NCBI GenBank assembly: GCA_900315075.1
Contig: OMXV01000025.1
Location: 1 to 55,050, forward strand
From: an uncultured Prevotellaceae bacterium
GTDB lineage: Bacteria; Bacteroidota; Bacteroidia; Bacteroidales; Bacteroidaceae
DNA: 55,050 nucleotides
Direction of reading: 5' to 3'
Below are positions 34,260-43,598 of the stretch, piece by piece. How positions within the stretch are numbered: the first letter of the stretch is position 1; every line of letters starts with the position of its first letter. The position numbers and the translations under genes are program-made. The notes beneath the pieces were generated by a model. That model saw only the letters and a list, made by a program, of their open reading frames with translations, was not told the origin of the DNA and did no database searches.

Positions 34260-34444
34260 TATGGCTGTTTCATTTTTGTCCTAAAAAAATTGTTAAATCA
34301 CGTTAATAGATTAAAACTCATATAAAATATTCTTTTTATTAGTAAAAAAGCACTAATTTCGCCAATTAATAACAACTTTAGAATAATAACACATTCTTAT
34401 TTCTACACGAATCATAATACTAATTTATTAAAATAATTCAAGTA

Positions 34445-37400
34445 ATGAGAAAATTATTCCTCATTGCCTTATTGGCTTTGTTTAGTACGAACATCTCGCA
34501 TGCACAACGTTTCACAGATGAGTTGGACCGTGGTGTCGTGGCAGTTAATTTGAACGGTCAGGTGTTCGTCAGTTGGCGTATTCTCCCCGAGGAGTATTAT
34601 GGTACCACCTATAATTTGTATAAAAACGGTTCGCTCGTGCAAGGCAACCTTTCCGTGAGCAACTGGACGGGTTCTGGTAATTCTTCGGATAATTTCACGG
34701 TGGCAGCCGTGGTGAACGGTGTGGAAGGTGAACTGTCGTCCGCTGCCAAGGTGTGGAACAGGTATGAGAGTAATCTGGCTGGTGGGCTTACCTTTACTCT
34801 TTCCCCCATCGTTGATCGCAATAACAGGGATGTGACGCATCATTATTTGTCGAACGATGCCATTTTTGCCGACCTTGACGGGGATGGACAGTTGGAGTTT
34901 ATCATCAAGCGTATCAACCAATGGGACCAGAATCAGGGTTTCCCCGAAAATAATACCACAGAATATACTATCTGGGAGGCATACGACGTGAATTGGGCCG
35001 CAGGAACCATTAGCAGGATGTGGTGGATGGACACCGGTCCCAATATGGTGAGTGGTAGCAATTTCACCGAGACCAACCTGTTGGCATACGACTGGGACAT
35101 GGACGGCAAGGCAGAGGTGATCATGCGTGGTGCCGACAATATGATTATCCATCATAGCAATGGCACGACAGAGACCATCGGCAGTACCAATGTCAATACC
35201 CGCAACACGGTCAATCACAGTAATGTGAATCAAGCCTATACCAACTATGGCAATGAATACCTTATTTATTTAAATGGTCAAACAGGTGTCACCTATTCTG
35301 TGACGGAATATCCCCTCAAACGTTTGGAGAATGGGGAAACCGACCTCAATGCAGCCTGGGGTGACGGATATGGTCATCGTTCAAGCAAATATTTCATGGG
35401 CGCTCCTTATCTTGATGGCAGAAAGCCCAGCATCTTCCTTGCACGTGGTATCTATACGCGGCATAAGATGATAGCACTCGATGTGAACCCATTGAATCAT
35501 GCCCTCACCACACGATGGGAATGGCATGGCCCGGCTCATGGTACCATGCCCGGTTCGTACTGGTATGGCAATGGCAACCACAACTATGTGATAGCCGACG
35601 TGGATGAGGATGGCCGCGATGAAATCGTCTATGGCAACATGGTGATCGACGACAATGGCAAGGGTCTGAACTCCACTGCCTTCGGTCATGGTGATGCCAT
35701 TCATGTGAATGATTTCGACCCTTATCGGAAAGGACTTGAAATATACAACTGCCTTGAGGATTCACCTGAATGGGGTATGGCCTATCGCAGTGGTTTGACA
35801 GGCGAGATATACAAACATTTCAGTTCCCCACCCGATGACGATGGCCGTGCACTTGCCGGTAATTTCGCCAATAATATTCCTGGGTCTTTAGGTCGTTCAT
35901 GGTTTACGGATGCGCTCGGTTTGTCGTGCGACGAATACTTGTCCGACTTTACGGGTGTGTTCTCCGGTAAAAACGATGGTGTCAGAAATCTAAACTTCCG
36001 CATCTACTGGGATGGTGACCTGCTATCCGAAGCCATGGATGGTACTGGTTCTAACGACAATGGCTCCTGGCTGATGATTTATCACTGGAACGGTAGTTCC
36101 AACGACCGCGAGATGACCATGGAAGGCACCAGCAACAACGGTACGAAAAACAACCCCTCGTTCCAAGGCGACATCATCGGCGACTGGCGCGAGGAGGTGA
36201 TGATGCGTGCCTCAAGTGGCGCTACCGTCACGGAGGATGGTACAAGTTGGGCTGTATGGGACCAACTCCTGCTCTTCACCACTGCCTATCCCTCTTCCTA
36301 TCCCATCTACAACCTCTGGGGCGACCATCAATATCGTCAGGCCATGGGTACGCAGATGCAGGTGTATAATCTTCCCCCGAATGCCAGTTTCTTCCTCGGC
36401 GAGTTGGAGGGCATCACACAGGCTCCACCACCATTGCTGAACCGTGGGCGTGTAGAGGTGCGCAACGGTGATGTCATTTCTGCCACACACAATGGCGAGC
36501 ATGTAATGCTGGCAGCCACGGGCAATGCCCAGGTGAATGTGGCAAGTGGTGCCACTCCGAAGATCTTCACCGACAATGCCCCATGGTGGGTGCAAGGCAA
36601 CAACGTCTCCGAGGCACAGAATCTGACGGAGGCTTCCACCACAGTCTATACCCATACCCTCACGGGTGCTCCTTTCACTGGTGAGACCATGGTGGTGAAA
36701 CAGGGTGGGGGAATTCTCGTTCTCCCTGGTGACGAGCAGACCTATACCGGCGACACCAAGGTGTGGGCAGGAACATTGCAGTATGATGGCAAGATGACCA
36801 ACAGTAACGTATGGCTAAACCGCTTTGCTGCACTGAGTTCCACTGGTGGTGAGTTCAAGAATGTCTCTGCCGAGTATGGCGCAGAGATTCTCCCCGGTGG
36901 CACTGCTGCCAATGTGAGCGAAGTGACCATCGAGAACCTCACGTTAGGTTTCGGCTCCCGCGTGGTGTTCGACCTCAACGGTAAGAATATGGGTGACAAC
37001 GACCTCATCCATGTCACCAACCTGACGTTTGAAACCAAAACTGATGCGGCATGGGTGAACTATGGTCCCAAGAATCTTAAGCCCGTGTTCCACTTCAATC
37101 TTATGAGTCCATTACCCGGCGGACGCTATCCCATCGGAACATACACCAATTCACCCCAGTATGCTTCGCTCGATGATATCATTGTTGACGGCATCGATGC
37201 CAACCGCAACCCAACGGTATTCGTGGATGGCGGCATTATCTATTTGGAAATCAATGATATGCCTGCTACATCAGAGCCAGAGATTGCCATCATCGACATG
37301 GTACAGACCGACCTCACCAACCTCTATCCTTCTTCTTCGGCCACTTCCTATTATATGCCGAAGGTAGGTGTCACAGTGGCAGAGATGAATGGTGTGAAAC

Positions 37401-39520
37401 CCTCGCTCAGTGGCGAGTTTACCGACCTCTATGGCAATGTGACATTAATTGAGAGCACACCCGCCGAAATCTATTATAACATCGATTACTCTAACAATGG
37501 GACAGCGTCCGACTGGAACCAAGGAGGAAATGGGCAATGCACCACTTCCTTGGCAGGCGACAATGATCATGGTAATTATGTAAACATTTCATGTAGTGGC
37601 AGCGGTTCCCGCTTTACTAATTGGAATATCAGCGCCAATCCAGTTACAGCAGATGTCTATACCGTAGAATTTGAGGCTGCCTTGGGTTATTCAAACACGA
37701 ATAATGAATATGATGACAATGAGTTGATTCTGCATGGTGGTGTTGCCACTGCTACAAATTTGTATAGGTTTAATGGCACCAATTATTTCTTCCGTATCAC
37801 CGGTGGTAAGAAGAAAGGTACGACCTATACGGTGAATGGTGATTCCAAGACGATTACTATGGGCAATCTTGCATGGGCAAAATACAAGATAACTGTAGAT
37901 CAGTCAACCAAGAAGGTTTCCTATCAAATTACATGTGGTAATAATTCCATTTCTGGTGAATATACCGTGGATACCTCTGTCTCCACCGACATGGGTGGTA
38001 TCTTTATGAGTTTGTCAAGGGGAAGTACGGGTGCAAAAATCGACAACATAAAGATCTCTTCACCAGAGAACATTTTCAGCGAATTTACGTTCGAAAGACC
38101 GGGTACGTTGCGTGTCACTGCCAAAGGTGATGCTTCGACAGCCGACAATTTCAAGACCTTCACCGTAGAGAATCCATATGTGAAGTTAGGTAGTCTAGAA
38201 GACTATTATTTGGAGGACTTTGAGGGTGGTTCTATGCCATCACAATGGAAGAGCCAAAATGCCCAATCTTTATACAGCGTAGAAAACTGGAGTGGAGACC
38301 TTTATTTATATTTTGAACTGAATACCAATCATAATAATCGTAGCGCATACTGTGATTTGAGTGGTCTTAATATCGAATCCAACAAATACACAATTGATTT
38401 TGATGCCACCCTTCGGCCAGGTAGTGGTGATAAGGCTCAGAATCAGATTGCACTCTTAGCAGGAAACCTGCCGGCTGCAAATAATAACGCCACTGAGAAT
38501 ATGCTTTTCTCCGCCGTTAACGGAGGCCCGAGTTCAACGGAATATACCATTTCCACCAGCAACGGTCAAGTGATAACAATCCCATCCGAGGCATGGTGCC
38601 ATTATCATTTTGTCATAGATAAGACACAGCGAACTATCGAGTGGACTATCACTAATTATTATAATAATAATGCGATTATTGGCGAAGGATCTGATGCGAT
38701 TCCTGCTGGTACAAGCACAGATATCAAATATATCTATTTTATGATGGGTCGCTTTAACGGAGCCTTCGGCATTGACGATGTTCAAATCTCTGAATATTCT
38801 GAGTCAAGTGTTGGGGGGACAGAATACCTCCCCGTCAGCGTCCACGACGAGTTGCTGACGAACCTGCCAAACGCAGTGACCAACGGCAATGCCCACATTT
38901 GGCGTAATGGACTTAATACCACCACTACATGGGCATCACTCGTGCTGCCGTTCGACATGACCTCAGACCAGGTGACAGAGGTGTTTGGTGAGAATACCCA
39001 AGTGGCTAACCTTGTCACAGACATGGGCAATGCCACCCAACTCTATTTTGAGACCGATAGCCGCACTATCCATGCCAATCAACCGGTACTTATCAAGGAT
39101 GTCTCAAATCCAGCACCTTATTTAGTAATGGACATCTCCAGTAATCCTATAGCTGTACCAGTTGTACAGAATGCACAGTTCCAGTATATCGGCAACTACG
39201 ATAACAAGGGCTCGATGCCATTCTATCACAATGTAGACTATTTCTTCAGCAACAATAAGTTGAGCACAGTGAAGACTGATGGCACTTACATGACTTTGAA
39301 GGGTTATCGTGGATATTTCCATGCCAATGATGGCGCTGAAGCTACCATTTCGGTGCTCTTTGACGACCCATCGGGCGTCCGTGACATTACTACAGCAGCG
39401 CCAAAGACCTTTAACGTCTATTCTCTCTCGGGACAGATTATCCGTCGGAATGCCACATCATTGCAAGGACTCACACGCGGAATCTATATTGTCAATGGCA
39501 AGAAATACCTTGTCAAATAA
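34445..39520 (+). CDS. PL11 rhamnogalacturonan lyase, multidomain, secreted
   Basis: This 1691-aa protein is predicted to cut the rhamnogalacturonan-I backbone. After a signal peptide (MRKLFLIALLALFSTNISHAQ), the PL11 eight-bladed propeller covers about 22-650: RFTDELDRGVVAVNLNGQVF, FADLDGDGQLEFIIKRINQW and several DxDxDG calcium loops (DWDMDGKAEV, DVDEDGRDEI, DPYRKGLEIY). Then follow an autotransporter-like beta-helix stretch (about 690-880), two laminin-G/CBM-like sandwiches (about 1010-1210 and 1265-1450) and a C-terminal part ending VYSLSGQIIRR...GIYIVNGKKYLVK. PL11 enzymes are typically 600-700 aa, so the accessory part is unusually long. It heads the plus-strand cluster. Confidence 0.9.
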   Translation: MRKLFLIALLALFSTNISHAQRFTDELDRGVVAVNLNGQVFVSWRILPEEYYGTTYNLYKNGSLVQGNLSVSNWTGSGNSSDNFTVAAVVNGVEGELSSAAKVWNRYESNLAGGLTFTLSPIVDRNNRDVTHHYLSNDAIFADLDGDGQLEFIIKRINQWDQNQGFPENNTTEYTIWEAYDVNWAAGTISRMWWMDTGPNMVSGSNFTETNLLAYDWDMDGKAEVIMRGADNMIIHHSNGTTETIGSTNVNTRNTVNHSNVNQAYTNYGNEYLIYLNGQTGVTYSVTEYPLKRLENGETDLNAAWGDGYGHRSSKYFMGAPYLDGRKPSIFLARGIYTRHKMIALDVNPLNHALTTRWEWHGPAHGTMPGSYWYGNGNHNYVIADVDEDGRDEIVYGNMVIDDNGKGLNSTAFGHGDAIHVNDFDPYRKGLEIYNCLEDSPEWGMAYRSGLTGEIYKHFSSPPDDDGRALAGNFANNIPGSLGRSWFTDALGLSCDEYLSDFTGVFSGKNDGVRNLNFRIYWDGDLLSEAMDGTGSNDNGSWLMIYHWNGSSNDREMTMEGTSNNGTKNNPSFQGDIIGDWREEVMMRASSGATVTEDGTSWAVWDQLLLFTTAYPSSYPIYNLWGDHQYRQAMGTQMQVYNLPPNASFFLGELEGITQAPPPLLNRGRVEVRNGDVISATHNGEHVMLAATGNAQVNVASGATPKIFTDNAPWWVQGNNVSEAQNLTEASTTVYTHTLTGAPFTGETMVVKQGGGILVLPGDEQTYTGDTKVWAGTLQYDGKMTNSNVWLNRFAALSSTGGEFKNVSAEYGAEILPGGTAANVSEVTIENLTLGFGSRVVFDLNGKNMGDNDLIHVTNLTFETKTDAAWVNYGPKNLKPVFHFNLMSPLPGGRYPIGTYTNSPQYASLDDIIVDGIDANRNPTVFVDGGIIYLEINDMPATSEPEIAIIDMVQTDLTNLYPSSSATSYYMPKVGVTVAEMNGVKPSLSGEFTDLYGNVTLIESTPAEIYYNIDYSNNGTASDWNQGGNGQCTTSLAGDNDHGNYVNISCSGSGSRFTNWNISANPVTADVYTVEFEAALGYSNTNNEYDDNELILHGGVATATNLYRFNGTNYFFRITGGKKKGTTYTVNGDSKTITMGNLAWAKYKITVDQSTKKVSYQITCGNNSISGEYTVDTSVSTDMGGIFMSLSRGSTGAKIDNIKISSPENIFSEFTFERPGTLRVTAKGDASTADNFKTFTVENPYVKLGSLEDYYLEDFEGGSMPSQWKSQNAQSLYSVENWSGDLYLYFELNTNHNNRSAYCDLSGLNIESNKYTIDFDATLRPGSGDKAQNQIALLAGNLPAANNNATENMLFSAVNGGPSSTEYTISTSNGQVITIPSEAWCHYHFVIDKTQRTIEWTITNYYNNNAIIGEGSDAIPAGTSTDIKYIYFMMGRFNGAFGIDDVQISEYSESSVGGTEYLPVSVHDELLTNLPNAVTNGNAHIWRNGLNTTTTWASLVLPFDMTSDQVTEVFGENTQVANLVTDMGNATQLYFETDSRTIHANQPVLIKDVSNPAPYLVMDISSNPIAVPVVQNAQFQYIGNYDNKGSMPFYHNVDYFFSNNKLSTVKTDGTYMTLKGYRGYFHANDGAEATISVLFDDPSGVRDITTAAPKTFNVYSLSGQIIRRNATSLQGLTRGIYIVNGKKYLVK

Positions 39521-39544
39521 TCACTTGTGGAATCTCTTAATCAA

Positions 39545-39757
39545 ATGAAGACAATGAGCAAGCAAATATATATATCACCCGAGACGGATATCTGTGTGCT
39601 ACGTATGAATGGTCAGGTGTTGCAAGGCTATACAGTCATAGACCTCAGCAGCCCCCAAGAAGTGACAGAGGGAGAAATCAATACCAATGATGGTAATCTC
39701 TGGGATGAAGAAGAATTGGCAGATGAAACTGACAATAGACTTTGGGATAAACTATAG
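39545..39757 (+). CDS. Small acidic protein of unknown function
   Basis: This 70-aa protein starts MKTMSKQIYISPETDICVLR and ends in an acidic, W-containing stretch (LWDEEELADETDNRLWDKL). It has no signal peptide and no known domain. Short proteins with an ISPE(T/I)xxxxL-like start and acidic tail are frequent next to secreted-protein genes in Prevotella as far as I recall. It lies 24 bp after the rhamnogalacturonan lyase and is probably co-transcribed. The role is unknown. Confidence 0.6.
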   Translation: MKTMSKQIYISPETDICVLRMNGQVLQGYTVIDLSSPQEVTEGEINTNDGNLWDEEELADETDNRLWDKL

Positions 39758-39776
39758 TTCATCCAATGAATAATGG

Positions 39777-39832
39777 AGCGCGGACATCCTTATATGCAAC
39801 AAATGTATTGTTGCAGAAAAGATGTTCGCGCT
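39777..39832 (+). repeat. Nested hairpin behind the small acidic gene
   Basis: AGCGCGGACATC (39777-39788) and GATGTTCGCGCT (39821-39832) pair with one mismatch, and GCAACAA/TTGTTGC pair inside. No T run follows, so it may be a processing or stability element rather than an intrinsic terminator. Confidence 0.6.
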
Positions 39833-39850
39833 TACTATTGTTAAAGAGCA

Positions 39851-39963
39851 CCACAGCAATTGAAGCAAGTTTCATTGCTTATGATTTACACGATATTTGA
39901 AAATTGAAAAATGGAGTATTTTCTCCGTATGCGAGGGTTTTGCCGTCGCCACAGCTGCCCCAC
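39851..39963 (+). repeat. Family B repeat, copy 2
   Basis: This shorter copy (113 bp) starts at CCACAGCAATTGAAGCAAG and runs through TTTTCTCCGTATGCGAGGG to GCCGTCGCCACAGCTGCCCC. The first part (ATGCTTCGCATGAAT) seen in the other two copies is missing. It lies downstream of the small acidic gene in that gene's orientation and 63 bp before the next ATG. Confidence 0.85.
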
Positions 39964-40026
39964 TATTAAACTCCAAAGCACAAATTCAAAAACTCAAAAA
40001 CTCAAAAACTTAAAAAACATACCACA

Positions 40027-43000
40027 ATGACCTACAAACAAATCAAATTATTATTTTTAACATTCCTGTTGTCTTTAGGAATGGCACAATCGGCTTCTGC
40101 CGAAGTTTTTAAAGCATATAATGTAAGTAATTTACAAGGTGAAACAGTAGAAGGTTCTGGAACTATCACCTGGCTCGTAGGAAATGAGACGAGTGGTACG
40201 GCTGCAGAAGGGATTGAGGTAGGTCTCTCCGCTGCCACTGTGAGCATAGGTAGTGGACTAACTGTTGAGAATGTCACCTACTTCGACACCCAGATGGTGA
40301 AATACACACCACTTTCATCAAACTCAGGTTGTGTGGAGGATGTGATGATTGAATATAGGGTAAAACCTAAAAAGGGTGTAAAATTCAAACCCACAAACGT
40401 TTCCTATGCTGCTGTGAAAGTAGGAACTGATAATGCCACCTATTCCTGGAGTTACACTTTGGATGGCGTGGAAAGCAACATTACCAAGATAGATGCAAAG
40501 CAAGACCTGTTGCGCAATAATGGTGCCAATTCATCTACGGCCAGCCTTATACATAGTCATGACATCACAGCTGAGGGTGCCGACGAGTTTACCTTCCGTT
40601 TCTATATTTCTGACTGTGCCAACAATAAGAACATTTGTATCGGTCATGTTATCATCAATGGTGAGGTAAGTGGTACTATACAAGATGTCGTTACCTATAC
40701 ATTCTCAGCAGTTGCCAATCCATTAGAGGGTGGTACAGTGTCGGTCTATCCAAATGCAGCGGCGTATGAGGCTGGTGATGAACTTACTCTTACCGCAACT
40801 GAGAATTTTGGATATGATTTCGCCAACTGGACCGATGACCATGGTGATGTGGTCTCAACAGAAGCTAAATTTAAATATACCATTGGAAGAGATGTGACGT
40901 TAACGGCCAACTTCATCCCAGTGGATACTTACGCCCTGAACCTCTCTGTGGATGGAACCAATGGTTATATGGTTCAGGTGAGTCCTGTTGGAACTATGGT
41001 GGAAGGGAAGATGATGTATGAAAGGGATACCTATGTGACGTTGAAAGCCAACAGTTATGCAGGACTTGTAACCTTCAACAACTGGAGCGATGGACAGACA
41101 GAAAGCGAGATTATTCTCAAAATGAATGAAGACAAGGAGATTGCTGCTATTTATTCACAGGAAGACATCATCGCCGGATGGGATTTCTACAAACGCGGTA
41201 ATAGTGGACGTGTGGCCGATTTCTATTCCACGGACAACGAGACTGCTGCATTCACACTTACCAATGGCACTACCACCACTTCTTGGCTCGACAAGAGTAC
41301 GGAGGCAGCTGGTGGCTATGAGTCGATGGCCGGTGCCGCCGTCAATTGGACCACAGGCAGTAGCAATGGTGATGTGGGACATTACTATTGGCAGACAAAG
41401 GTAAATGCTGAGGCATTCACTGATATCAAGGTGCAATTTGATATGCTCTACAACTACAATTCCTATACTGTTTATAATGTGGAATATTCCACTGATGGAG
41501 AGACATGGAACAATAATGGCAGTATCACGCTCACTGGTGCAAAGGCCGTCTGTTCATATAGTGGTACACTGCCAGTGAATGCCAACAACCAGCAATCGCT
41601 CTATATACGAATGATTCCTGATTACAATTCCGAGGTGCAGGGCTCTGAATCCAAAAATGATGGAAATGCCATCGCGATGGTCTTTATCACAGGTACAGAA
41701 CAATTGGCTGATGACGGCAAGGCTCCTGTTTTGGTAGCTACTGTTCCGGAGAACAATGGTGTCAATGTCTCTGCAAACGGTAAAATTATCCTTACATTCG
41801 ATGAGAAAGTGAAACTGGCAGAAAATGCAGCAGCCACATTGAATGGACAGCAACTGACAGGCAATGTAAGCGGCAAGACCGTCATGTTTGAATACAAGGG
41901 TCTGGAATATGCCACTACATACCAGTTCTTGCTTCCAGCCAACAGCGTTGGCGACTTGACAGACAACTATCTGTCAGAGGAAATCTCTATCTCATTCAGT
42001 ACGATGGATCGTCCTGCCATCGAGAAAGGGCTGTATGACTATTATGTGAAGACCACAGACGACCTTGTGGCTGCCATTAAAGCCGCCAACAGTCGTAGTG
42101 ACAAGAATGTGCGTTATCGCATCTTTATTTACAATGGCACATACACTTTACCACTGAGCAACACTGCCACCATTTCCAGTGATGACGGAAACACCTATCC
42201 AAGTCCTATAACTAATATTTCGGCATCCAATATCTCGTTTGATGGTGAGAGTCGCGATGGTGTCATCATCACCAATCTTCCCAATGGCACTCCTACGTAC
42301 GCTGGCACTTATGGCACCACCAGCGTTTATGATGGTATCGGCAAGAGCGACGTTCTGCAAATCCAAGGCAGTGTCCGTGGGCTTTACTTCCAGGATGTGA
42401 CCATAAAGAGTGGTATCAATGATGCTCTCGGTCGGAATATCGCCTTACAAGACAAGGGGTCGAGGAATATTTATAAAAATGTCAAACTATGGGGATATCA
42501 GGATACCTGGACATCCAACAATGATAATGGCCTTTACTATTTCGAAGGTGGATTGCTACGTGGACGTACCGACTTCCTTTGCGGCAAGGGCGATATTTTC
42601 TTCAATGAATGTGACATCCAGATTTGCATGAATACAGGTGGATACATCGCCGTGCCATCCAAGAGTATCAAATATGGTTATGTATTCAGCAACTGCACCG
42701 TCCATTGCGAGAGTAGCAGTCTCAATGGAAAATACTATCTCGGACGTCCATGGGGACAGGGTACACCATCAGCCCTCTGGATTAACACCAAGATGCAATA
42801 TGCTCCTTCACCCATCGGGTGGGCTGAGATGAGCAATGGCTGGCCAAAACGATTTGCTGAGTATAATTCCATGACCATTTCTGGTACAACCGTGGATTTG
42901 AGTGGTAGAAAGACTATATTTGGCGACAACCATCCCAATAATCCCGTGCTGACAGCAGAGGAAGCTGCAGAGGCTTCTGACATGAAGAATATGTTTGGAG

Positions 43001-43386
43001 AATGGGATCCAACCTATTATACTGAGCAGGCTTCGGCTCCGCAGAATGTGAAACTAGACAACAGTACCCAAACCATAACATGGGACAACAGCAACTATGT
43101 GTTCTGCTGGGCTATTGTTAAGAATAGCAGTATTGTCGCATTTACCACCGAACCACGTTATATCGTCGATGACCTCACTGCAACATACGCTGTTCGTGCT
43201 GCCAATGAGATGGGTGGTCTTGGTGAGCCCACAGAGGCTGTTTTGAAAGATGATACGTCTATCGGTGAACAGCCTATTATCACAACTGCCAAAGATGATA
43301 CCTTCAACCTACAAGGCATCCGTGTGAAAGCCAACAAGAAAGGGGTCTATATTCAGAATGGCAAGAAGATAGTAGTTAAGAGGTAG
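40027..43386 (+). CDS. CE8 pectin methylesterase, multidomain, secreted
   Basis: This 1119-aa protein is predicted to demethylate homogalacturonan. Signal peptide (to about residue 25), a beta-sandwich (about 26-215), two InlB/Flg_new-like repeats (about 220-375: GYDFANWTDDHGD, TFNNWSDGQTE), a CBM-like domain (about 380-550), an Ig-like Big_5 domain (about 560-655) and the CE8 beta-helix (about 660-985). Catalytic motifs: LWGYQDTWTS (first Asp), RTDFLCGKGDIFF (second Asp) and YLGRPWGQGT. The tail ends in FNLQGIRVKANKKGVYIQNGKK. A family A repeat starts right at its stop. Confidence 0.9.
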   Translation: MTYKQIKLLFLTFLLSLGMAQSASAEVFKAYNVSNLQGETVEGSGTITWLVGNETSGTAAEGIEVGLSAATVSIGSGLTVENVTYFDTQMVKYTPLSSNSGCVEDVMIEYRVKPKKGVKFKPTNVSYAAVKVGTDNATYSWSYTLDGVESNITKIDAKQDLLRNNGANSSTASLIHSHDITAEGADEFTFRFYISDCANNKNICIGHVIINGEVSGTIQDVVTYTFSAVANPLEGGTVSVYPNAAAYEAGDELTLTATENFGYDFANWTDDHGDVVSTEAKFKYTIGRDVTLTANFIPVDTYALNLSVDGTNGYMVQVSPVGTMVEGKMMYERDTYVTLKANSYAGLVTFNNWSDGQTESEIILKMNEDKEIAAIYSQEDIIAGWDFYKRGNSGRVADFYSTDNETAAFTLTNGTTTTSWLDKSTEAAGGYESMAGAAVNWTTGSSNGDVGHYYWQTKVNAEAFTDIKVQFDMLYNYNSYTVYNVEYSTDGETWNNNGSITLTGAKAVCSYSGTLPVNANNQQSLYIRMIPDYNSEVQGSESKNDGNAIAMVFITGTEQLADDGKAPVLVATVPENNGVNVSANGKIILTFDEKVKLAENAAATLNGQQLTGNVSGKTVMFEYKGLEYATTYQFLLPANSVGDLTDNYLSEEISISFSTMDRPAIEKGLYDYYVKTTDDLVAAIKAANSRSDKNVRYRIFIYNGTYTLPLSNTATISSDDGNTYPSPITNISASNISFDGESRDGVIITNLPNGTPTYAGTYGTTSVYDGIGKSDVLQIQGSVRGLYFQDVTIKSGINDALGRNIALQDKGSRNIYKNVKLWGYQDTWTSNNDNGLYYFEGGLLRGRTDFLCGKGDIFFNECDIQICMNTGGYIAVPSKSIKYGYVFSNCTVHCESSSLNGKYYLGRPWGQGTPSALWINTKMQYAPSPIGWAEMSNGWPKRFAEYNSMTISGTTVDLSGRKTIFGDNHPNNPVLTAEEAAEASDMKNMFGEWDPTYYTEQASAPQNVKLDNSTQTITWDNSNYVFCWAIVKNSSIVAFTTEPRYIVDDLTATYAVRAANEMGGLGEPTEAVLKDDTSIGEQPIITTAKDDTFNLQGIRVKANKKGVYIQNGKKIVVKR

Positions 43387-43440
43387 TTAAAGGGACAATA
43401 CCATTGAAGATTGAAAATTGAAGATTGAAAATTGAAAATG
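43384..43440 (+). repeat. Family A 3'-UTR repeat behind the CE8 gene
   Basis: The stop codon TAG is itself part of TAGTTAAAGGGACAATACCA, followed by three to four units of GATTGAAAATTGAA type. Same orientation as the gene. Confidence 0.85.
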
Positions 43441-43532
43441 AGGGGTTATGTCAATACCACTTCCGCCATCGTTGCAAATAACTTGTCAACTCTTCAACTT
43501 CAAATAACTGTCAACTCAACACAAAAAATTTT

Positions 43533-43573
43533 ACGTAAACGTTTGCGTAGTTCAATTTATTTGTGTAAATTTG
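43533..43573 (+). promoter_or_regulatory. Promoter and LacI-type operator of the regulator gene
   Basis: ACGTAAACGTTTGCGT (43533-43548) is a near-perfect palindrome centred on AAACGTTT, the usual form of a LacI-family operator. It contains the TTTG (43542-43545) that would be the -33 box for TAAATTTG (43566-43573; 20-bp gap). The regulator's ATG is at 43599. Binding would block its own transcription. Confidence 0.7.
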
Positions 43574-43598
43574 CCGTGGATTTTAACTAGACTGGAAA

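Noticed and set aside
34469-35233. 254-aa minus-strand frame within the PL11 gene
   Set aside because: It is antisense to well-conserved PL11 propeller motifs, without signal or domain.
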